From Xaviernesmea oryzae (lineage in GTDB: Bacteria; Pseudomonadota; Alphaproteobacteria; Rhizobiales; Rhizobiaceae): a DNA stretch of 64,000 bases. The stretch lies in NCBI RefSeq assembly GCF_900109605.1, contig NZ_FOAM01000009.1, positions 124,001-188,000 on the forward strand, in the 5' to 3' direction. Of the stretch, positions 49,299-57,225 are shown piece after piece. The position numbers were made by a program, and so were the translations under genes. Numbering within the stretch: position 1 is the first letter of the stretch; each line of letters begins with the position of its first letter. Under the pieces are notes generated by a model. It made no database searches. It saw only the letters and a program-made list of their open reading frames with translations, and was not told where the DNA came from.

Positions 49299-49912
49299 GG
49301 GGAACTCCAGGTTCAACAGTCCGAGCATAGATAAGATCGCTCTAAGACGTTGCAATGGACGAGAGCGTGCGGTTTCGACGATCTTTGCGGCATCGCGATT
49401 CCTGGGGATGTCGCCGCGGAAGATTTTCTAGGTCGATATGACCGGCCGAGGCACGTTGACAGGTGGCGGACAGCCTTGCCGCAATTCGAGCGGTGTTTGA
49501 AAAAATCAGTGCAAGAATTTGATAACCCTAGCTCAGCGGTGGGCAATAGGCCTCGACCGACTCCCGGCCTTGACGTCTCGCTCCCGAAGATGTGAGCATG
49601 CTGGGCATCCCTCGCTCTAAGGATGGGGCCGGGCGTAAAGGAAACGGTTACCATATTTCGCCATTCTTTAGCCGTCTCCGGATGGTGTGGACAGCGTGAG
49701 GCAAGCGAATCACGCGCGGCACCACCGGGTGCCCGGCGCTGTTCGACAGGTCCATGAGGCCTGCGGCGATTCCGGCAATGTGGGGGCAGTTCATCTTTTC
49801 CAGCTTGGAAGCGATGGGTCGCTCGATCCTCTTTTTCTCGGCTATTCCTCAGGGGAAGGGCATCGGTTGCCTTTGCCCTGATGAGACCGAGCATGCTCAA
49901 GAGTCAGAGTGG
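49299..49912. other. Intergenic region between the creA-like gene and the DUF2778 gene
   Basis: 614 bases with no supported gene. It must hold two divergent promoters. GGTTACCATATTTCGCC at 49649-49665 stands out as AT-rich promoter-like sequence. TAGCTCAG at 49529-49536 resembles a tRNA D-arm, but no tRNA fold surrounds it. Confidence 0.5.
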
Positions 49913-51268
49913 ATGGCGCAGGCGATCGAAAATCACATGGGGATGCAGAGCTGGAACACCGGTTCTGCGCGATCGAGCAAACGTGGGCGGAGCGCCCTTC
50001 CGGCTTTTCTGGGCGTAACGCTCACAGGTGGCGCGGCCATGGCCTGCTGGCTTGTGACCATGGCGACGATGCACCAGGTGTCCGGCAATATGGATCCGCT
50101 GGCGCGCCCGCGTTTCGATGCGTCCCTGGGGCTCTCGGCCTTGCCGCAGACTGCCGCCGCCTCGGCACAGCGCCTTGTACACCCCACCAAATTCGCGCGC
50201 CTCGGCCTGCCGCCGCTCGATGTCGCCGCCCGCGCTGTCCGTCAGCCTGAAACGCCGCAGGCCGCGCTGAAGATCGAGTCGGCCAAGCTCGGTCTTGCCC
50301 TGGCGCTTGCAAAATCCAATGCCGATCTGCGGCCTGCCATGCAGATGGCCAGCGCGCAGGCCACCGCGCCATCGCCGGGGCCGATGGCCGCGATCCAGAC
50401 CGTGCATGTCGCCGTTGCAGGCCCGAAGCTGCCTGCAGCGCCCGCGCTGCCTCCTCTCGCGGCCGCAACACCGGCTGACCCGTCCGGCGAAGGCGCGCCG
50501 GTGGAAACCGCCGAGGCCGATATCGCACCGATCCGTCCGCATGCCATGGTCGAACCCGATCCGCAAAAGACCGGCGCGCTTGCCAAGCCCTTCAGCCTCG
50601 TTCTGTCCAACAGCGAGACGGCCGAACCTCTGCCGGATCTCGGATCGCTGCCGCTGGCGCGCCCCGGCATGGCGGCCGAAGCCCGCCGTGCGCTGGCGCC
50701 GGCTGATGTCGACGAGGATGAAGACGAGAGCCCCATTCCCGCGCGCCGCAAACCTGCGCGCACGGAACTGGCCTATGCCAAGCCCGATTCACCGATCGAG
50801 GACGATGCGCCGCTGCGCTCTCCCTTGATCGGTCGGCGCGGTGTGGCTGTCTACGATATTTCCGCCGGCCGGGTGCACATGCCGAATGGTGAGGTTTTGG
50901 AAGCCCATTCCGGCATCGGCAAGATGCGCGACAACCCCGATTTCGTCCATATTTCGATGCGCGGCCCGACACCGCCGGGCACCTACAAGGTGACGCTGCG
51001 CGAATCTTTGTTCCACGGCGTGGAAGCCGTGCGCCTGACGCCGATCGACGGCGTGGCGCCGCATGGTCGGGTGGGCCTGCTGGCACATAGCTACCTTCTG
51101 CGCACCCGTGGCGACAGCCATGGCTGCGTTGCCTTTGCCGATTATCCCCGCTTCCTCAAGGCGTTCAAGCGCGGCGAGATCTCGCAGATGGTGATCGTCA
51201 AGAGCCTCAAGGGTGGCTTCTCGCCGCAAAAGAAAACGCTGGCGTCGCTGTTCTCCTGGGGCAAGTGA
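49913..51268 (+). CDS. DUF2778 (L,D-transpeptidase-like) protein with long linker
   Basis: 451 residues. One membrane segment (about 30-52), then a Pro/Ala-rich disordered linker of about 250 residues, then a C-terminal domain. That domain ends with RGDSHGCVAFADYP, containing the SHGC element that resembles the active-site Cys region of L,D-transpeptidases and is typical of DUF2778. It would face the periplasm and might act on peptidoglycan. Start choice is uncertain: ATG 49913, 49937 or 49943, with no strong ribosome site; the membrane segment is retained in all. The frame is open back to 49754. Confidence 0.8.
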   Translation: MAQAIENHMGMQSWNTGSARSSKRGRSALPAFLGVTLTGGAAMACWLVTMATMHQVSGNMDPLARPRFDASLGLSALPQTAAASAQRLVHPTKFARLGLPPLDVAARAVRQPETPQAALKIESAKLGLALALAKSNADLRPAMQMASAQATAPSPGPMAAIQTVHVAVAGPKLPAAPALPPLAAATPADPSGEGAPVETAEADIAPIRPHAMVEPDPQKTGALAKPFSLVLSNSETAEPLPDLGSLPLARPGMAAEARRALAPADVDEDEDESPIPARRKPARTELAYAKPDSPIEDDAPLRSPLIGRRGVAVYDISAGRVHMPNGEVLEAHSGIGKMRDNPDFVHISMRGPTPPGTYKVTLRESLFHGVEAVRLTPIDGVAPHGRVGLLAHSYLLRTRGDSHGCVAFADYPRFLKAFKRGEISQMVIVKSLKGGFSPQKKTLASLFSWGK

Positions 51269-51294
51269 GGCGGTCCGCCTGGGGATGAACGCCG

Positions 51295-52107
51295 ATGTCT
51301 CTCAGCGCTGATCAGCCACGGCATCAAGACGAGCCATGCGTCGAAATCCTGCATATAACCCAGGCGACGCGGGCCGTCTTTTCAGAGCTTTTCATCCGCA
51401 TGGCGTTCCTCTGCTTCATCCAAGCGGGGGAAAAGCGCGTGGTTTGCCCTCGCAAGGGCGAGATGACCGGCCGGGAAGGCGACCTGCTGATCTTCCCGCC
51501 CGGCTCCATCGTCACCTTGGAAAACCGGCCGCTTCTCGATGCGCATTACGAGGCTGACGGCGTCTATTTCTCGCCCGCTTTGCTGAAGTCCGTCTTTGCC
51601 GATCAAGCCTCAGGGGGTGGCGGGGACGTTCAGTTGCTGACGGCGGAGCCGCATCGCCCCGGTATCGTCTTGGAGCTCATTCGCCAGACCTTGGCGGATG
51701 CCAGCCTGCCGGCGCCAATCCGCGCATCCCGTCTTCTGGAACCCTTGATCTGGCTGCGGCATCACGGCATCCGGCTGCCTTCGCAACAGTCCGAACAACC
51801 GCTCGCCAAGGTGCGCGAACTGATTGAAGCGCAACCGGACCGGCAGTGGCGCGCGGGCGAGGTGGCGAGCCACTTTGCGATGAGCGAGGCGACCTTTCGC
51901 AGGTGGCTCGCAAAGTCCGGTCAAGGATTTGCGCAGATCCTGTTGAACAGCCGGCTGGAAAAAGGGCTGACGCTTCTGCAGACGACGTCTGCATCCGTCT
52001 CCAGCATTGCGCTGGACTGTGGCTTCAAGACCCCCTCCCACTTTTCAGATTCGTTCAGGAAGCGCTTTGGTATTACGCCGTCTGCCATTCGCTCGACGTC
52101 AGCTTGA
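51295..52107 (+). CDS. AraC-family transcriptional regulator
   Basis: 270 residues. An N-terminal cupin-like sensing part (about 30-140, FPPGSIVTLENRP) and a C-terminal double helix-turn-helix (about 165-265) with WRAGEVASHFAMSEATFRRW and the AraC signature around IALDCGFKTPSHFSDSFRKRFGITP-like sequence. It probably binds DNA as an activator; the ligand is unknown. It lies 98 bases before a PEBP-family gene on the same strand, which is a plausible target. Confidence 0.9.
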   Translation: MSLSADQPRHQDEPCVEILHITQATRAVFSELFIRMAFLCFIQAGEKRVVCPRKGEMTGREGDLLIFPPGSIVTLENRPLLDAHYEADGVYFSPALLKSVFADQASGGGGDVQLLTAEPHRPGIVLELIRQTLADASLPAPIRASRLLEPLIWLRHHGIRLPSQQSEQPLAKVRELIEAQPDRQWRAGEVASHFAMSEATFRRWLAKSGQGFAQILLNSRLEKGLTLLQTTSASVSSIALDCGFKTPSHFSDSFRKRFGITPSAIRSTSA

Positions 52108-52205
52108 TCAAAATCCGATAGTTTATGCCAGCCTGCCGGAAGCGGCTGATCATGCCTGCCGCTAGAAGACGCATCGTTGTCACGACCTATGGAGAAGGGT
52201 GAAAC

Positions 52206-52754
52206 ATGCTTCCGAGAAAAATGTCTGCCGGTGTCGTCATGGCCTTGATGATGGCCGGCTCCGCTGCAGCCCAGAACTTCACATTGACCAGCGGTGCCAT
52301 GGCTGAGGGTTTACAGCTTTCAGCCGATCAGGTGTTCAAGGGATTTGGATGCAATGGCGGCAATCGCTCGCCGGATCTGGCCTGGACGAATGCGCCCAAG
52401 GGCGCGAAAAGCTTTGCGATCACGGCCTACGACCCGGACGCACCGACGGGGTCCGGCTGGTGGCACTGGTCGATGGTCAACATTCCGGCCAATACCACAC
52501 AGATCAAGGCTGCGGCCAGCGGCACGCCAGACGTGCCGAAAGGTGCGCTGGAATTGAAGAACGATTATGGCGTCGCCGGCTTTGGCGGAGCCTGCCCCCC
52601 GCCCGGTCATGTCCATCGCTATATCTTTACCGTCCACGCGCTCGACGTCGATGCGCTCGACCTGCCGAGGGAGGCAAGCAACGCTCTGGCCGGATTTATG
52701 ATTGGCGCGCATAGCCTCGGCGAAGCCCGGCTGACCGCCGTTTACAATCGATAA
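52206..52754 (+). CDS. YbhB/YbcL-type phosphatidylethanolamine-binding (PEBP) family protein, secreted
   Basis: 182 residues with a signal peptide (about 1-22, ending SAAAQ). The PEBP fold is indicated by ITAYDPDAPTGSGWWHW (ligand-binding DPDAP) and GGACPPPGHVHRYIFTVHAL. Bacterial members are small periplasmic or cytosolic proteins of unclear role, related to Raf kinase inhibitor proteins. GAGAAGGG precedes the ATG. It is downstream of an AraC regulator that may control it. Confidence 0.9.
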   Translation: MLPRKMSAGVVMALMMAGSAAAQNFTLTSGAMAEGLQLSADQVFKGFGCNGGNRSPDLAWTNAPKGAKSFAITAYDPDAPTGSGWWHWSMVNIPANTTQIKAAASGTPDVPKGALELKNDYGVAGFGGACPPPGHVHRYIFTVHALDVDALDLPREASNALAGFMIGAHSLGEARLTAVYNR

Positions 52755-52763
52755 AGCGCAGGG

Positions 52764-52799
52764 CGCCGGATCGATGGACTTCCGACCTTCGATCCGGCG
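52764..52799. terminator. Stem-loop between the PEBP gene and uvrD (convergent)
   Basis: CGCCGGATCGA (52764-52774) pairs perfectly with TCGATCCGGCG (52789-52799) over a 14-base loop, followed by TCTGTCTC. A likely shared terminator region for the converging genes. Confidence 0.6.
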
Positions 52800-52869
52800 T
52801 CTGTCTCAAACCGATGGCGAACGCTGCCCGTCAGCGACAGCGTGTGATGCGCGGGCACAGCTGTTGCCG

Positions 52870-55521
52870 TTATGCCGTCGCTTCCAGAAAGCTCTCCAGC
52901 ACCCGCTTCTGCCCGGCGCGGTCGAAATCGATGGTCAACTTGTTGCCCTCGATCATCGCCACGGTGCCATTGCCGAATTTCATGTGGAAGACGCGGTCGC
53001 CGATGGCGAAGCGTGAGGGGGTGTCGACAGCCGATTTGGCAATCAGTTCCCCCTCGATCGTGCGCGCCCGCGGGCCGCTTTCACCATAGCCGACGCGCTC
53101 GACGCTCACGCCGGAGCGGTTGCCCCAATTGGTGCGCGTGGCATCCGTGCGATTGGCCTGCGCGCGCTTCCAGCCGGGCGTGGAGTAGGAGTTCGTGAAG
53201 GGGTCCTGCGTGTCGAAGCGCGATTGGCCATAGCCGCCACGTCCATAACCACCATAGGAACTATCCGTTTCGGCCACCTCGACATGAGGCTCGGGCAACT
53301 CATCCAGAAAGCGCGACGGGATGGTCGATTGCCAGAGGCCGTGGATGCGCCTGTTGGACACGAACCAGAGATGGCAGCGCCGCTTGGCCCGGGTCAGCCC
53401 GACATAGGCCAGCCGCCGCTCTTCCTCCAGACCCGCGCGCCCACCTTCGTCGAGCGAGCGCTGGTGTGGAAACAGCCCTTCTTCCCAGCCGGGCAGGAAC
53501 ACCGTATCGAATTCCAAGCCTTTGGCCGAGTGCAGGGTCATGATGTTGACGGCGTCGAGATTCTCGTTCTGCTCGGCATCCATCACAAGCGAGACGTGTT
53601 CGAGAAAGCCGCGTAGGCTCTCGAAGCTCTCCATGGAGCGGATCAGTTCCTTCAGGTTGTCCAGCCGGCCCGGCGCATCGGCGGATTTGTCCGCCTTCCA
53701 CATGTCGGTATAGCCGGATTCCTCAAGAATGATTTCCGCCAGTTCCGTATGCGGCGTCGTCTCCAGAAGGCCCTGCCAGCGGCGGAACATGGTCACCACG
53801 TCGAAGAGCGATTTCCGCGCCTTCGGCTTCATCTCGTCGGTCTCGATCATCTCGCCGGCGATCTGGAACATCGGGATGTCGCGTGCGCGGGCTTGATCGT
53901 GGATCAGACGCACGGTGGTGTCGCCGAGCCCGCGCTTGGGCACGTTGACGATGCGCTCGAAGGCCAGATCGTCGGCCGGCTGGCAAACCATGCGGAAATA
54001 GGCCATGGCATCGCGGATTTCCTGGCGCTCATAGAAGCGCGGGCCGCCGATGACGCGGTAGTTCAGGCCAAGCGTGACGAAGCGGTCTTCGAATTCACGC
54101 ATCTGGAAGGAGGCGCGAACGAGAATGGCCATATTGTTCAGCGGATGCTTCTGGCGCTGAAGCTGCTCGATCTCCTCGCCGACGGCGCGCGCTTCCTCTT
54201 CCGAGTCCCAGGCGGCATGAACCTTGACCTTGACGTCTTCGGGATCCGTGCGCTCGGTAAACAGCGTCTTGCCCAGTCGCCCTTCATTATGGGCGATCAG
54301 ATGGGCCGCAGCGCCGAGAATATGGGCGGTCGAGCGATAGTTGCGCTCGAGCTTGATGACGGTGGCGCCCGGAAAATCCTTTTCGAAGCGCAGGATATTG
54401 TCCACTTCCGCACCACGCCAGCCATAGATCGACTGGTCGTCATCGCCGACGCAGCAGATATTGACGCGTTGATCGACCGCGATCGGAGCCTCGCCCGCTG
54501 GGATAAAGCGTGCGCCAGCATCAGCGAAACCCGCTGCCGCCTCGTGCGTCGGCGTGGGCCGGCGGCTTCGCGGCCGCTGGGCGAGCAGCCGCAGCCACAA
54601 ATATTGCGCGGTGTTGGTGTCCTGATATTCGTCGACCAGAATATAGCGGAAGCGGTCGTGATATTCGCGCAAGAGGTCGGGATGGGCGCGGAAGATCGCG
54701 ATCGGATGCAGCAGAAGATCGCCAAAATCGCAGGCATTCAGCGTTTTCAGCCGCGCCTGATAGGCGGCATAGAGTTCGCGACCCTTACCGTTGGCAAAAG
54801 CGCGTGCGTCGCCTTCCGGAATGTCGGCTGGCAGCAGCCCCTTGTTCTTCCACCCGTCGATCATGCCGGAAAACTGCTTGGCCGGCCAGCGCTTGTCGTC
54901 CAGCCCCTCGGCCTGGATGATCTGCTTGATCAGCCGCACCACGTCATCCGTGTCGAGGATGGTGAAATCGGAGCGCAGCCCGGCAAGTTCCGCATGGCGG
55001 CGCAGCAGCTTGACGCCGATGGAGTGGAAGGTGCCGAGCCAGGGCATGCCTTCGACCGCGCCACCGACGAGAACGCCGACACGCTCCTTCATTTCGCGTG
55101 CGGCCTTATTGGTGAAGGTCACCGCAAGGATCTGCGAGGGATAGGCACGGCCGGAGGCCAGGATATGGGCGATGCGGGTGGTCAGCACCCGTGTCTTGCC
55201 GGTGCCCGCACCAGCCAGAACCAGCACGGGGCCATCGAGCGTTTCTACCGCTTTACGCTGTTCCGGGTTCAGGCCGGAGAGATAGTCGGCCGTGCTCGGG
55301 CCGCCACGCGCCGCCATGGCACGCGCCGCAATCCCGCCAGCCGCCATGCGCTGGGCGCCGTGAGGTGCTGGAGAGCCGAAAGCCCGAGAATCCCTGCTTC
55401 CGTCGCCATTGCCGCCCAATGCAGCTCCGTCCAATGCCTGTTCAGCACGCGCCTTTCCCCGGGGTGCGCGCGCCGGCGGCTCCTCGTCGAAGAAGGGAAT
55501 ATCGTCAAAACCGTTGCTCAT
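52870..55521 (-). CDS. uvrD: UvrD/PcrA-type DNA helicase with a short internal insertion
   Basis: 883 residues, superfamily 1A helicase. Walker A AGAGTGKTR (near 103), motif II VDEYQDTN, motif III DDDQSIYGWRGA, motif IV-VI regions including MTLHSAKGLEFD and YVGLTRAKRR. It unwinds DNA in repair and counters RecA filaments. Two oddities: an 80-residue low-complexity N-terminal tail (Gly/Ala/Arg-rich) before the helicase begins, and about 35 extra residues between motifs II and III (about 313-350, with THEAAAGFADAGARF). The C-terminal segment has SSYGGYGRGGYGQSR and a final Tudor-like DRVFHMKFGNGTV. Convergent with the PEBP gene. Confidence 0.92.
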   Translation of the reverse strand: MSNGFDDIPFFDEEPPARAPRGKARAEQALDGAALGGNGDGSRDSRAFGSPAPHGAQRMAAGGIAARAMAARGGPSTADYLSGLNPEQRKAVETLDGPVLVLAGAGTGKTRVLTTRIAHILASGRAYPSQILAVTFTNKAAREMKERVGVLVGGAVEGMPWLGTFHSIGVKLLRRHAELAGLRSDFTILDTDDVVRLIKQIIQAEGLDDKRWPAKQFSGMIDGWKNKGLLPADIPEGDARAFANGKGRELYAAYQARLKTLNACDFGDLLLHPIAIFRAHPDLLREYHDRFRYILVDEYQDTNTAQYLWLRLLAQRPRSRRPTPTHEAAAGFADAGARFIPAGEAPIAVDQRVNICCVGDDDQSIYGWRGAEVDNILRFEKDFPGATVIKLERNYRSTAHILGAAAHLIAHNEGRLGKTLFTERTDPEDVKVKVHAAWDSEEEARAVGEEIEQLQRQKHPLNNMAILVRASFQMREFEDRFVTLGLNYRVIGGPRFYERQEIRDAMAYFRMVCQPADDLAFERIVNVPKRGLGDTTVRLIHDQARARDIPMFQIAGEMIETDEMKPKARKSLFDVVTMFRRWQGLLETTPHTELAEIILEESGYTDMWKADKSADAPGRLDNLKELIRSMESFESLRGFLEHVSLVMDAEQNENLDAVNIMTLHSAKGLEFDTVFLPGWEEGLFPHQRSLDEGGRAGLEEERRLAYVGLTRAKRRCHLWFVSNRRIHGLWQSTIPSRFLDELPEPHVEVAETDSSYGGYGRGGYGQSRFDTQDPFTNSYSTPGWKRAQANRTDATRTNWGNRSGVSVERVGYGESGPRARTIEGELIAKSAVDTPSRFAIGDRVFHMKFGNGTVAMIEGNKLTIDFDRAGQKRVLESFLEATA

Positions 55522-56016
55522 GGCTGCTCAATGTAGTGATTCGGCTCTTAAAGGCTATAAGGCTGTTCTTCTTTTATTCCCTCTGCCGGGCTGATCGATC
55601 GGTCTCCGGGGCTAGGAGGAAGCGCTCGCGCTGCAATGACAATTGCGTCATGCGCGGGGTTAAGCGGTTGCGCGCACCGGCCACGCAGAGGATAGTCTGC
55701 AGCGTTATCAAGGCCCTGTTGAAGGCGTTTGTATGATGCGGCAGGTCCTGTCGCCTGGTGCGGTTGCAGACGGATGGATCGGGAACCGTCTTTGCCTGGA
55801 CCCTTCGGCTTGCTCGTGCGTCATTCTGGGTCGCCGGCTTGTCGATCCGGATCGCTGCCGAAGGGCTGCCTTGCCAAGCGCCAGGAGCTTTCATCTTCCA
55901 GATTGACGGTCGCGCCCTAAGTTCTTGTTTTGCCGAATATCGTCTTCGGAGGTCGGCGAAAGCAAGGGCTGTGCGGCATATTTTGTCTTTGAGTTCATGC
56001 AAGGAGAATGCTTGGA
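55522..56016. other. Divergent region between uvrD and the RND efflux genes
   Basis: 495 bases with no supported gene. ATGAC (55636-55640), six bases, then GTCAT (55647-55651) forms a symmetric 16-base operator-like element. Regulator genes are not adjacent. The efflux gene ribosome site AAGGAG is at 56001-56006. Confidence 0.5.
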
Positions 56017-57225
56017 ATGCGCCTGACGACGCAGCTTGCCATCGGTGCCGTGCTTCTGGTCGCCACAGCGGGTGTTGCCCTGCGCGTCGTGCCCGGCGCT
56101 GCCGCAATGCTGGAGCGTGCCGGCGTGCCGGTATCCGTGACCAGTCTGGTGGCCGGCAAGCCTGACCCGGGCGCGGGGACGGGCAGTGAGGCTTCCGGGC
56201 AGGCGGCTCCCCGCCAGGGCGGACGCGGCGGTCCGGCCGGTCCGCCGCTTGTGGTCGCGCAGGCCGTCGCGGTTGGCACCGTCAATGACCGGATCGAGGC
56301 CTTGGGCACCAGCGAGGCCAAGAGCACGGTGTCGGTCACCCCGCTTTCGGCCGGCAATCTGACTGAGGTGCTCGTTCGCTCGGGGGATCGGGTGGAGATT
56401 GGCCAGGTGATAGCCCGGCTCGACAATGAGGCGCAGAAAATCGCGGCGGAGGAGGGCCGGGTGGCAGTGGAAAAAGCGCGCGATGCGCTCGAACGCAACC
56501 GCCGCCTGGGCAATGCGGTTTCGATCGCGGCCTTGCGCCAGGCGGAATTCGAGCTGCAGGCCGCCGAGCTGCAGCGCCAGTCGGCCGAGCTGGACCTCAA
56601 GCGACGCGATATTCTCTCGCCCGCCAAGGGCGTCGTCGGCATCATCACCGCCAATCCGGGCGATTACGTCACCACTTCCACAGCGGTCGCCGTGGTCGAT
56701 GACCGCAGCGAAATCCTGATCGATTTCTGGGTGCCGGAGCGCCTGGCCAACCAGATCGCCGTTGGCCAGTCGGTCGCCGCCTCCGCCGTGGCCTTGCCCG
56801 CGCGGCCCTTTACCGGCACCGTCTTTGCCATCGACAATCGCATCGATCAGGCCAGTCGAACCCTGCGCGTGCGCGCCAGGCTCGACAACCCCGAGGACCT
56901 CCTGCGGGCCGGCATGTCATTTACGGTTCAGGTGCGTTTTCCCGGTGAGGTCTACCCGGCCGTCAATCCGCTTGCCGTGCAATGGAGTTCGGATGGCGCC
57001 TTTGTCTGGCAGGTTGTCGAGGATGTGGCAAAGCGCGTGCCGATCAGGATCATCCAACGCAATTCCGATGCCGTTCTGGTCGATGCGGCGCTCAAGAAGG
57101 GCGACAGTGTGGTGATCGAAGGCGTGCAGCGGGCACGCGACGGCGGCAAGGTGCGTGTCGATGGTACCGATCCCGCGCCATCCACGCGCAATCAGGAAAT
57201 ATCGAAGGCGGAGAGCCGGCCGTGA
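56017..57225 (+). CDS. RND efflux periplasmic adaptor (membrane fusion protein)
   Basis: 402 residues. A signal/anchor segment (about 4-25), a Gly-rich linker, then the lipoyl-barrel-coiled-coil plan: GNLTEVLVRSGDRVEIGQVIARLDN (biotinyl-lipoyl half), an alpha-hairpin (about 145-205), and LSPAKGVVGIITANPGDYV. It would link the RND pump to an outer membrane channel. The ATG at 56017 lies ten bases after AGGAG; the ATG at 56008 is one base from it and is too close. Its stop overlaps the GTG of the pump gene. No outer membrane factor is in the window. Confidence 0.92.
   Translation: MRLTTQLAIGAVLLVATAGVALRVVPGAAAMLERAGVPVSVTSLVAGKPDPGAGTGSEASGQAAPRQGGRGGPAGPPLVVAQAVAVGTVNDRIEALGTSEAKSTVSVTPLSAGNLTEVLVRSGDRVEIGQVIARLDNEAQKIAAEEGRVAVEKARDALERNRRLGNAVSIAALRQAEFELQAAELQRQSAELDLKRRDILSPAKGVVGIITANPGDYVTTSTAVAVVDDRSEILIDFWVPERLANQIAVGQSVAASAVALPARPFTGTVFAIDNRIDQASRTLRVRARLDNPEDLLRAGMSFTVQVRFPGEVYPAVNPLAVQWSSDGAFVWQVVEDVAKRVPIRIIQRNSDAVLVDAALKKGDSVVIEGVQRARDGGKVRVDGTDPAPSTRNQEISKAESRP

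Noticed and set aside
49529-49580. TAGCTCAG, resembling a tRNA D-arm
   Set aside because: No acceptor stem, anticodon arm or GTTCRA T-arm can be folded around it.
53749-55536. 595-codon plus-strand frame across uvrD
   Set aside because: Shadow of the helicase gene; the minus strand shows all helicase motifs in order.
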